A DNA stretch of 64,000 bases from Rhytidiadelphus loreus (Eukaryota > Streptophyta > Bryopsida > Hypnales > Hylocomiaceae), in contig OX344764.1 in NCBI GenBank assembly GCA_947034895.1, positions 62,477,348-62,541,347 of the forward strand. The letters run 5' to 3'. Positions 54,011 through 64,000 of this stretch are shown piece after piece. Position numbers and translations under genes: made by a program. The stretch's first letter is position 1. Every line of letters begins with the position of its first letter. Below the pieces are notes generated by a model. It was not told the DNA's origin and made no database searches. It was given only the letters and a program-made list of their open reading frames with translations.

Positions 54011-54686
54011 TTAACCCCTTAAGTTCCTTGACTATGTTTTCACCAAAAATGCTACAAAACTGCCATTTCTAGTACAAGTACCAAATTCTGAAAAAAAAAA
54101 CATTTTTGGACACATGTAACCATAGTATCTTGTAGTACGATGGTTTGAGAAGATGTGGAAAAATTTTCAAAATTTTCCACTAGGTAGATTGCAAGATATT
54201 AGCATTTGAAGTGACAAAAAGCCTTTAAATGGCCCTGCAAAAAACAGGGCAACTGCACTTCACAAGGTCACGTTCATATGAAAAAATGTCCAAAATGGTG
54301 GTGTTACTTTGTATTCATTCTTGAAGGCAAGTTGGCTACATGCTTGAAAAATTTCAGATCATTTGGAATTATACAACATATAGGAAATAAATAGTAAGTA
54401 GAAATTTCTTACTCAAATTTTTATTTTTGAAAAAAGTGATTTGTCCTGACTCCTGAGCTGCTTAGATTGCCTAGATTGCTTGGTTGGAGAAAAAACCTAC
54501 ATATCATACAATAACTTTTTAACCATGTAGTCAAAAGTTATAAAAATTATTGGGTCTTAAAGATATTCCTTGTCCCCGTGTTGTTTGAAAATTTCAAAGA
54601 AAAAAAAATACAAAACCCTCTAGTTGTAGTGAGCTACCCAAAATTTCTATGTTGCCTAAAACATAGCTTGGGCCTTTACGGGTTAA
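54011..54686 (+). mobile_element. TTAA-family element, long class, copy D
   Basis: Perfect TTAA at 54011-54014 and 54683-54686 bounds 668 bp with ends CCCCTTAAGTTCC and GGGCCTTTACGGG. The left interior (ACTGCCATTTCTAGTACAAG, then a stretch with CATAGTATCTTGTAG) matches copies A and C. The remainder has diverged or been replaced. No coding frame. Confidence 0.75.
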
Positions 54687-54754
54687 CAATCATGTGCATG
54701 CAAAATTTTGAACCCCTATCTTATATCATAAAATTCAAGTAAGAATTTTTTTTT

Positions 54755-56560
54755 TAAATATGAATATATTTATCAACTTAAGGAGTTTATGTTTTGAATT
54801 ACTAGTTACAAATTTTTGAAGTAAAAAAAGATACACTGTATAGTTGAAAATAACTTCCAATCAATATCTTATGCAGAAATAAATTTTCTTAAAAATGATT
54901 TTTTTTTAATAATTTAGTCTTCATTTATGTTTCAGTTATTCCAAATGTTGATGCAATCGTCATCTAAGTATATTCTCCATATATATATGAATTAAAGAAC
55001 TTCACATTTTAGTTCATTCTTTCACCTATATTGCAGGCCATTTCAAATGTTATTTGGATTAGGATTTTTGGCAACAATGACGACCAAAATTGAATACAAA
55101 GTTGAAACATTTTCATTCAAACAACCATACCATAAATATCAATGGTCGAAGTCCAAAAGTAGATATACATAAGTTATAGTGTGCAACATAGTACACGTGA
55201 CCATAGAATTTTGAAGAAAAATTAGTTGTGATTTGAAAGAAAATCAATTTCAAAGTTGGCCATGTCTAAAACTTAGTTTTGTTCAAAACAATTTGGAATT
55301 GTTTTATCTTTTGCCAATTTTTTCTTATATTAGCATGTTGGTATATATCATTTCAAATTGTTGTATACAAAAATTGAAGGAAATTGACATTTATAGAATT
55401 TAAAATATCAATAGTTTAACAAACATGCAAATGATGTTGATTCTTACAACATTTGAATTTTTTTTTTAGAATTGAGAGCATGGGATAGCATTAGCCATTG
55501 TAGAGAGAGTACATGTTGCAATATGGACTATTGTTACATCATTCTTAATGCCCTTGCATTTGAAATATATGTTGAATTGGGCAAAATGTTCGATTTTTAT
55601 TTCATAGCCGTACAATGCGTTTTTAGGTTCAATTCTTTTATCCAAAGACTAAAGTTCATGATGTACATAATTGATCCAAAAAATCCAAGAAAAAGTAAAT
55701 TATCATTGTTAATATCATCAAAATTCTACCAATTTTATAAATGTCAATATGATTTTTGGCAATTTTCGACTTTTTGACAATATTGACAATGATTATTTTA
55801 TTTATTTGGATTTGTTGGATCAATTATGTGCATCATGAACTCTAGTCTTTGGACAAAGAATTGAACCTAAGAATGCATTACACGACTGTGAAATATAAAT
55901 TGAACGCATTGCCCAATTCAACAAGATGTAACAATGGTCCATATTCCAACATGTACTCTCTCTACAATGGCTAATGCTATTCCATGCTCTCAATTCCAAA
56001 AAAGAATTTCAAATATTATAAGAACCAACATCATTTGCACGTTTGTCAAACTATCTATATTTTTAATTCTATAAATGTCAATTTCCTTCAATTTTTGTGT
56101 ACAACAATCTGAAATGATGTACACCAATATGCTAAGATACAAAAAGTTTTTTCAAAGTTCTAAGAAAAAATTGGCAAAAGATAAAGTAATTCTAAATCAT
56201 ATTGAACAAAACTGAGTTTTAGACATGACAAATTTTGAAATTGATTTTCATTCAAATCACAACTAATTTTTTTCTTCAAACTTCTATGGTAACGTGTACT
56301 ATGTTATACACTACAACTTTTGTATATCTACTTTTGGACTTTGTCCATTAATGCTTATAGTATGGTTGTTTGTGTGAAAACATTTCAACTTTGTACTTAG
56401 TTTTTGTTGTCACTGTATAAGTATTCATTATTAAATAAAGCTCAAAATTATACAATGGAATTAAGTTTATTAAAATGTATATAGAGGCCAAAATATCACT
56501 TGCAATCACAAATTTTGCTATGGGTATTGTAGTCATATAGTCTATAGAGGAAATGTGCAC
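54755..56560. mobile_element. Third, split copy of the Mutator-like repeat
   Basis: The segments 54755-55073 and 56416-56500 are diverged homologues of consecutive parts of the 581-bp element (GATACACTGTA, GTTGATGCAAT-GTCATC, CATTTTAGTTCATT, then AATAAAGCTCAAAATT). They are separated by the near-palindrome at 55074-56415. Terminal repeats and target duplication are no longer visible. Confidence 0.65.
55074..56415. mobile_element. 1.34-kb near-palindromic element nested in a repeat
   Basis: Two arms of roughly 650 bp are close complements. The left arm starts ACAATGACGACCAAAATTGA and the right arm ends in its near-complement. The turn lies near 55745-55790 with little loop. Shared arm landmarks include CCAAAAGTAGATATAC, TAGACATG, TTGGCAAAAGATAAA and GAGAGAGTACATGTTG. 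A 101-codon frame at 55472-55777 is fortuitous. Its position inside a third copy of the Mutator-like repeat shows it inserted later. Confidence 0.8.
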
Positions 56561-57811
56561 AATAGCTAAATTTTGTTAATTTTTCAATTTTCTATAGTAT
56601 TAGTGCATTTGCAGCAATAAAACCCGATTATTACCAGTTAGGTTGAATTTTATTGTTGTTTATCATCTATGGTTGCGAAGTGAATGAATGGAGTGCAATC
56701 TATTGAGGCAGTTATGAATTGATTGGTTGAAGCAGGGGAAAATCAATTGTCAACGATGGTGGGAATTGAGTCTAGAGAAGAAATCCAGAGCTCCTGCGGC
56801 GGTGTGGCCAGTAGTGTGTGGAGTGATCTATAGTTTTGGTGTGAATTAAGTGAATGCTAAATTTAGTTTCTATTGTACTGATTGTTTGTCTTCTATCGTG
56901 CTGGATCGATAGATGCTACAAAGTGAGATAGTGAAGGATGAGAGACAATTGTAATATTTTCTATAATGAAATACAATGCGAAGTTGAATGGAGATTTGGG
57001 CCCAAGTGTATTGTGCTCAATTGATGTGAATGGAAAGTGTATGTGTGTGTGATTGGGGATGTTTGGGATCAATTGTGAGTTAATGTGTGATGTAATGGTG
57101 TTCAATAGTCTGTGTGATTTTGTGGTTGTTGAGAATGCGCTAAAATAGAAATAAATCATTGTGAATGTTGTATTGTGGATGGACTGTGGGATCTATGGAT
57201 TCAATCTTTAGAGAAGTTATCTTGTGTGTGATTGAAAGCAATATTAAATCTTGAATGATGTTAATTACATATAAATTGTGAGAGTGTTTCTGTGTTGAGT
57301 ATTGAGTCTATAGATTTAGTTTTTTTGTGCAGAGTTTCCATTAATGTGATTGGGTATAAATGCTTGTCTGTGTTTGGTTTCTATTGTGCTAATTGATTGT
57401 GAATGGATCAGTAGTTTGGGACGAGTTAATGTCCAGTGGAATAACGCTATGGTGTGTTTTATACCTTGAATTGGAGATTAATCTATAGAGTCACTGAGAT
57501 TAGAGATCTATAGAGATTGATCATGTAGTTAAGATTTATAGAACTGGAGAGATGAGAAATATAAAAATGAATAGAGAATTTAACGAATCAAAAATGATAA
57601 AGTGTAAATGTTGTTATCAATTGAGCTATTCGAGATTAGGATGTGAAGTTAAGAGAGAAGTTGCTATTGAAAGCAGGGGTTTTTTTTCTGGCGATTTGGA
57701 GCAAAATTGCACCAAAATTTTGACCCTAGCACCAAGGCTATGGGAAAAAAACAGACAAAAAACACCTAAAATCGCCTATACCCGCGCACGGTCTTGGACC
57801 TTGGCGCATTT
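56561..57811. other. Intergenic, no gene seen
   Basis: TG-rich on the plus strand, with frequent GTGTGTGAT and TATAGAG phrases; no convincing coding frame. Confidence 0.4.
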
Positions 57812-58168
57812 CACTATACTAGAACATGGTAAAAAAAACCCGTAGTAAAATCGTAGTGGACGTCCACTATGGGTTTTTTGGTCACGGTTTTGCGCAAAAT
57901 TTTTTGCAGTAAAACTCAACTTCATTTGCAGTTTCCCACTGCTATTTTTGGAATTAGGAAACGTATAATATACCATTGGAAAGGTCTTAAAAATGCCTTT
58001 CCAATGGTATATTATATGTTTCCTAATTCCAAAAATAGCAGTGGGAAACTGCAAATGAAGTTGAGTTTTACTGCAAATTTTTTTGCGCAAAACCGTGACC
58101 AAAAAACCCGTAGTGGACGTCCACTACGATTTTACTACGGGTTTTTTTTACCATGTTCTGGTATAGTG
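57812..58168. mobile_element. 357-bp CACTATA-ended foldback with TTT flanks
   Basis: The inverted ends CACTATACTAGAACATGG and CCATGTTCTGGTATAGTG continue into arms of about 170 bp that are almost perfect complements, with a short turn near 57990. The inner stem includes AACTGCAAATGAAGTTGAG and GTGGACGTCCACTA, itself a palindrome. TTT stands on both sides, a possible 3-bp target duplication. Both 108-codon frames simply read the two arms. Confidence 0.85.
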
Positions 58169-58838
58169 TTTTCCACGCGAAATAGTCATCCTCCCTAATT
58201 TGAAATCGCCAGCGCCGCCTGCGTAGTCACTTCGCGCGCGCCTCTCCTCCAGCCGCATCAGCTCCATAACGTCCATGTCTTTCAATTTGGAATGCCACCT
58301 TCTCTCAGCTTCTCCCCTTCTTGAAGGCCACTTTCTCTCAGCTTTGATGATATTTGTCGCCACCTTGTTTGCCATCTTCAAGTTTCAAGTAGCCCACTCT
58401 GCTTTTGTTTAGTGTTCTGCGTAGCCCACTTTGCGATGCTGTAGGTTTTCAAGGAGCGAGTTATGAATTTGTAGGACATGTTTGAAGCCAGCATGAATGC
58501 ATGATGGAAAATTTCTGGAGGGTTTTCTTGCATTTGATGTATCTCCGTAGAATGATGTCTCGCCATGAAATGCGCCACTGTGTAGGGCTTAGGGTTCAGC
58601 CGCAAAGGCAGATTGCGGAATTTCAAGATTTATGCGGTGGCGCACTTGCTGATTATCTCAACGTCAATTACAAGTATCATCCTCGCCATTTGTTGTTTCA
58701 TTCATTTTGTGTCGTGTTCGTTAACGTCGTGGACTTCGTGGGCCGTGGAGTTTCTGGATTTTCGATTTGCCTTTCTTTCCTTTGCGGTGTATGTGGCAAT
58801 CGGATTATGATTGGGTGCTTCAAGGTCCAACAGCTCCG

Positions 58839-61663
58839 ATGGCGGACTTCCCCTCCAGTCCCCCGAACATCGGATTTGGAGCAGCGGCGCAGGCGACGCA
58901 GAAGAAGAAACTCGTAGATCGACGGCAACGAAAACTAGCCCGATTACAAGATGAAGCAAAGGCAGCGGAGCAAAAGGCAATTGCATCCAAGCGAGCGCTG
59001 GAGACTAAGGCGAAGAAGAGGGCAAGAAGTGGCGCAACAATGCGCACTTATTTCACGTCCAGCCGCAATTCCTTCAATCGCGGCTCGCTGCAATCCAGCG
59101 ATGGTGGCGGCTTTGGGGCGACGTCTTCCATTGCTGAGATCGAGACCTCCCAGTCAATGGACACCGAGGTAATTCTTTTGTGCCCCGCCGTTGTCCCTGT
59201 CTCCAATGAAGAAGGAACTGAGGAGGACTGCGACTTGAGTGGAGACGATATGGTAGACTCTGATGATGACGTGTTCATGGAGCCACCAGCTCGTGGTGGC
59301 AAGAAGAGGAAGAGCGGAGATCCAAAGGTGAAGGGTGTTGAGCAGATTACGTTCCACAAATTGAAGAAAAATTATGATTTGCAGCGGAAATTCCACAATG
59401 AGTGGGCAGCCAAAGAGCCTTAGAGCGAGGCAGTGCTGTCAAAGGACGGTGCAATGCACTTGGTTCGTTGTAGGCCTTGCTCTTTAGTTCATGGAAAACC
59501 CATCTACATGACTCCCAAATGGAACACGATCTCGAAACACGGCCAGCGAGAAATTCACAAGAAATGTATGACTTTGTATGCAGCTCGTAGTCCTTTGTCC
59601 GTGGCAGAGCAGATTCAGGGGTGCAGTACGTTGGAGTCACGGAAGAAACAAGTGCAGCTTGCGACGTTTTTTCATTTACTCACAAGCAGGCGGCCAATGA
59701 CAGAATTTGAATCACGACTTGACCTGTACGAGTTCCTGAACGTCCCTGAGTTGCCTCGCAAACATTGGACTGATGGGTCTGGCTGGGTCATGGCGGAGCA
59801 TCTCTACAACTTCGTGAAGCAGAAAATACAAACACTTGTGAGCGGTGCCTCTTATTTTGCGTTGTCGACAGATGAAACCAGCGCTTGCAACAACACCAGT
59901 TGGATCGCTATTCATGCATACGTCATGGTGAACTGGTGTCGCGTTCCTCTCTTGCTTATAATTCGGAAGATGGAAGCCGATGGTGCCACAACGAACAACT
60001 TAATTGTTGTGATCATGGATGCTTTGAGTGTGTATGGGGAGGTCAGTGATGCTGAAATTGGAGAGAAACTGCTGTGTTTTGGCGCAGATGGGGTGAGTAG
60101 CTTTCAAGGCTTGAAGTCGGGGGTCACGGCGCAGATCAAAGGTAAGTTCGCTCCTTTTGCGACTGGAGTGCATTGTTGCACGCACCGCTTGAATTTGTTC
60201 GCCCAGTCCTTGTCTTCGATGATGGTCATGCACGTTGTTGAGGAAGTGCTCCGCACAACTCACTCGTACTTTGCACACTCTTCTAAGAAAGCAGCCGAAT
60301 TTAGGGCTCTGGCTCAGCAGCTTCAATCCAAAGGGCTTAAAATGTTGAAGAACGTGAAAACGCGGTGGATGAGCTGCCTAGCTCCAATCCGCAGACTATT
60401 GGCAGAGTATAGAGGTGTCACCGCAATGATGTTGGCAGACAAAAACGACAAAAAATGGGGGCAGAAGGCACGGGTGAGAGTCTCTTCTTTCTCTTTTTTT
60501 GTCTACTTGATTGACTGCGGTGCTATGGTGTTGCACCTTTTGCTTGACTGTTCTGCTTGATTGACTGTTGTGCTATGTTGTGTACTAACTTGAGGGCTTC
60601 TTGTTTGCATAGGCTAATCTAGCACTCCTGCTGGACCCCTACGTATTGCTTGGAATGTTAGCTCTTCTCCCAATGCTAGAGGCTGTGGACACTCTCATTC
60701 AGTGGGCTCAGAAGCAAGATGCTTTCATTTGTGATTTCATAGGAGCCCTGGGCACATGCCAGAGCAACCTCTTCACGTTTTACCTGAATGATGATACAGC
60801 TTTCCGCAGGGATGAGTTCCACGCATTTAACCAAGTTGTTCAGTGTTCTCACGAGCAGATTTTGATGAAGTGGGAGGCAAATATGAACTTGCCTTGTGAG
60901 AATTTGTGCTTTGTGGTGGGTGGACAGACAGTGTATGCCCTACACGAAGGGAACATGGTGCATCGGGAGGCTTATACTTCAATTATCTCGAGTGTTCAGA
61001 GTGATTGCAAAGGTGAGTAATTGTTTGCTATATTTTTTTTCCCATTTTGTGCATGTTGGTGCATGTTGAGTTTTAGTGTATGATGTTGTATTGTAGGACT
61101 TGCAATACCTACCTTAACTGTTCCCTTCGTGGTCTGGCAGAGGCTGCACGCAAGCTGATGGAGGAGATGGCTAGCCGGTTCCCCGATCACGGCTTGATGG
61201 ACGTTCTGGGAATTGTGTACCCGCAGTATTGGTTGCAAGGGGATTGCCAAGAGAGCTTCCGAAAACATCTCCAAATCATCAAAGACTTCTACGAAGAGCC
61301 GAAGTGGGTTGGGGACGGTGAGAGCAAGCGTTGTATCCCTGCGGTGCTGGATAAGTTCTTGTTGGACTCGGAGTAGCCTCTGTTTAAAATCGCAATGTTT
61401 GCAAATGCTCGCACAACCATGGAGATGCCACCACTAAATGCTCCTGCGCATCAACTCGTGAACCCCTTGACCAAGCTGTGGAGAGTTCTCGATGCAAACT
61501 CCTTACTAGGCAAACATTTTGGAGACTATATAAAGTTGGCACAAATTGCCATGGTCCACGTACTGGCAGTGTGGAAGACGAACGCACTTTCTCAGCGCTA
61601 TCGTTCCTCAAGGATAGGCTGCGCAAGAGACTTGATCAGCACCTTGGCGTTGTTGCACTATAA
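58839..61663 (+). pseudogene. Decayed hAT-superfamily transposase
   Basis: Exons appear to be 58839-60473, 60613-61012 and 61141 to about 61663, with good GT-AG junctions in phase. The first 190 residues are Lys/Glu-rich and acidic, a likely nuclear/low-complexity N-terminus. The core has SYFALSTDETSA, FGADGVSSFQGLKSG, VHCCTHRLNLFAQS and KTRWMSCLAP; the C-terminus has GSVEDERTFSALSFLK, the hAT dimerisation motif. These fit the zinc-finger-862-like hAT branch. Breaks: an in-frame TAG at 59421-59423, another at 61374-61376, and a one-base shift near 61565 just before the dimerisation motif. The last stop (TAA 61661-61663) falls inside the CACTATAA start of a foldback fragment. Clear 8-bp target duplications or hAT ends were not found. 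Confidence 0.85.
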
Positions 61664-61825
61664 GAAAACATGGTAAAAAAAAAACCCACTCGATTTTTGA
61701 GTGTGGTTCTTTTGGTCACGTTTTTGCGCAGGAAATTTTGCAGTAAAACTCAACTTCAATTGCAGTTTCCCACTGCAATTTTTGAAATTAGGAAACGTAT
61801 AATATACCATTGGAAAGGGCTTTTT
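61656..61825 (+). mobile_element. Half copy of the CACTATA foldback
   Basis: CACTATAAGAAAACATGG followed by poly(A), then GTCACG-TTTTGCGCA and AACTTCAATTGCAGTTTCC, matches the left arm of 57812-58168 up to about ATTGGAAAGG. The right arm is missing; the sequence passes into AATTATCTCGAGTGTTCA, which also occurs in transposase exon 2 at 60981-60998. Confidence 0.75.
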
Positions 61826-64000
61826 TTTAATTATCTCGAGTGTTCAAAGTGCCAATTTGCAGAGGAGCTTCTTCTTTTGCGTTGCTCAGTGAATCGACCG
61901 CTGTTTTTTTTTGCTGCCATGGCGTACATTCAAGGAGGTGTGCTTTTTTACATCCTTATTACTCTATGTTTGTGTGCTTTCATTTTGTTATTCAAGAGCA
62001 CGGTTGATTTTTTGCAGCGAGGGGATTAGGGTTCTTGTTGGCAGACTAAACTAGGGGATTCCGTATTGGAATAATAGTTCACTCATATCTCTTGATCTAT
62101 AACTTAGAATAACCTCTTTGATTCGTATCTGTCAGCGAAAATCGATGTAATCAGTTGAGAAGAGATGGTCATCTGAGTGATGCATTCACGTTAGATTACG
62201 TGACTTACGTCTTGATGGCTTGCTTTCGGCTGAGGATGTGGAGGCTTCTAACCACCTGCAATTGTGAACTTTGGTGTTGAGTTTGGTTGAGTCGCTCTAG
62301 TTTAATATTGCTCCAGTGTTTATGTTACTCTCGAATGTGTAAATTGTGTGTGCCTGAAGGTAGGGTTTCTGAATATATATATTACAGTCGATGTGCTTGG
62401 GGACTTCATGCTGAGGTAATTTTGACTTTTTAGAAAAGATTCTTTGATACATCTCTCTCTCTCTCGAACATTGCATGCGTTGGAGTTGTAATTGTTGTCT
62501 AGTCTTCATAATTGTTCAGGTAAATTCAAGCAATTGCTACTGATTTTCAGTGTTGGTTGCAATCCAATTTGTTTGCAACTTGGTGGCTTGTCCACAGTAC
62601 GTATCCATTGCATTCCCTTTCTATTTTCTAACTTAGGCATTGGAGGTCTCAATTATGTTGCTTGCAGGTGATATCAAGGCACTTTCTAAGAGAAGGACCT
62701 GGAAAATGTATCTGCTGTTTTGTGTGATTGTGTGGCATTTGACACATAATGCACTAGTATAATTGCATTGTTGTAATGTCTCTTGCATTAGTATGTTGGT
62801 TTGCATAGCTACTAAAATTGTGCAAATGTTACAGAACTCGAAACTTTCCAAACATGCACTAAATCAAGCATCGGAGTGCTTGTGTTTGTTTTGCAGGTCC
62901 TGTTTTCATACTTGCGGTACTAGGAGCATTAGGAGGAAATTCTTAAACTTGTAGTTGTTACACTGTAGTTTGTTTTTCACAAAATGTATTTTTTCCTCCA
63001 TTTAAATGAAATCGCCATTTCTGTATTGGATGCTTGCATATTGTCGTTAAAATGTCTTCATAATTTTGCAATAATGTGAAAGGTGCAGCCAGAAGAAATT
63101 CAATTTTCCACTTGCAGTAGCTAAACCTCCACCTAGATGGAATTTGGAGTCGCCACTTTGTGCAACAGAGAAATTTCCAAAAAAGCCAGTGCCGTTAAAT
63201 TGAAGAAAAAAAAAATACTGTGAAGCCAGTGACTTCACAAAAAAAATGAAATAATAAATTCTAAAAAAGCCACATGGCCTGCCCACACTTGTTCTTTGGA
63301 GAGAAAGCAACACCTATACCTAAATGAAAAAAAAAAAACTAATTGAAAGAGTTCAATTGAAGAAAAATAAAAGGAAATTTGCAACAAGGAGAATCAATAG
63401 TTGGTGGAAAGTATGTCTAGTAATTAGCAATTGATTGATGTGAAGAAATCAATGAAAGGATGTTGATTGCTTGAGCGAGAAGATCAATAGAAGATTGTAC
63501 CAATGTGGTTGGTGAAATTGCTAGGAAATTAGGGAACAAAGCTAAAGCTATGGATTTAGAGAACAATTGAATATAACATTACATGTGTTTTGGCTCTCGG
63601 GGAGGGCTGCGAGTTCCCAACTCGACCCCCCCAAGAACCGCCGAAATCCGTTGTTACCCGCCTGTGCTGACCTGGTCGAGAGACGGCCAGGTCAGTTTTT
63701 TCGGAAAAAAAAAGGTCTTTTCTGGAACATCCCTACTAGAGGGCATTATTCTAATCATCACCTATCATATAGTTTCATTTTTTAGAAAAAATTCCTTTCC
63801 TATAAAAACTAGGAACTTTTTTGACAAGGACATCAACAATTTTTTTCCAAGACAAGATGGGTATCAAGGTTTCCACCTGCTTTGTAAAGTAATTTAAACT
63901 ACTTTGTATATGTCTCTTTTGCACAAACTACATATTTTTGAAGCACTATCCATAGTCCAAAAGTTCCTAAACTTCTCAAAAAAATATAAAGGTGTGGAAG
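61826..64000. other. Intergenic, no gene seen; GC-rich hairpin at 63668-63694
   Basis: No supported gene. Near 63590-63700 a short GC-rich patch contains TGACCTGG and its complement CCAGGTCA separated by 11 bases, followed by TTTTTT. A run of T after a GC hairpin resembles a terminator but has no meaning of that kind in nuclear Pol II genes. Confidence 0.35.

Noticed and set aside
55472..55777. 101-codon gene
   Set aside because: Lies in one arm of the long palindrome and has no family character.
57776..58198. Two similar 108-109 codon proteins on opposite strands
   Set aside because: They are the two arms of one palindrome read in opposite directions, not a gene pair.
63668..63700. Bacterial-style hairpin terminator
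   Set aside because: Hairpin followed by T run in a eukaryotic nuclear context with no adjacent gene; probably coincidental.

Overview
The window reads as a nuclear segment from a land plant or close streptophyte relative; I cannot narrow it further. The supporting signs are multi-exon genes with GT-AG introns, a plant-type fused HisH-HisF histidine enzyme with a Ser/Ala/Arg-rich (plastid-type) leader, telo-box motifs (AAACCCTAA) near gene starts, interstitial TTTAGGG-like repeats, and a very AT-rich intergenic space crowded with non-autonomous DNA transposons.

Genes, left to right. (1) 10.85-11.29 kb (+): a small plant protein of unknown function with a probable 5' UTR intron. (2) 24.2-27.5 kb (-): TAD2/ADAT2, the catalytic subunit of the tRNA wobble adenosine deaminase, rebuilt from 8 exons (214 aa). 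(3) 35.5-40.1 kb (+): a METTL25-family putative methyltransferase, rebuilt from 11 exons (582 aa). (4) 42.3-48.9 kb (-): HISN4, bifunctional imidazole glycerol phosphate synthase, rebuilt from 19 exons (622 aa); it is convergent with gene 3. (5) 52.5-52.8 kb (-): a probable exon of an unknown gene with telo-boxes upstream. (6) 58.8-61.7 kb (+): a decayed hAT transposase with two in-frame TAG codons and a frameshift. For genes 2, 3 and 4 all intron phases close and the family motifs run across the junctions. The genes do not form an obvious pathway.

The rest is mobile DNA. The most striking part is a set of at least nine elements bounded by TTAA (once CTAA on both sides) with ends of the form CCCYTNAAG. 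They come in long (about 0.67-0.94 kb) and short (about 0.15-0.24 kb) classes and look like piggyBac-type non-autonomous elements. There are also two intact 581-582 bp elements with long terminal repeats and 9-bp target duplications (Mutator-like), and a third, diverged copy split by a 1.34-kb near-palindrome. A 1.05-kb inverted-repeat element is flanked by TA. Several CACTA-ended or other foldback elements and several tandem-repeat patches complete the picture. I saw no tRNA, rRNA or CRISPR. A separate promoter-like TATA site with a 63-codon ORF near 22.3 kb (-) is weakly supported.
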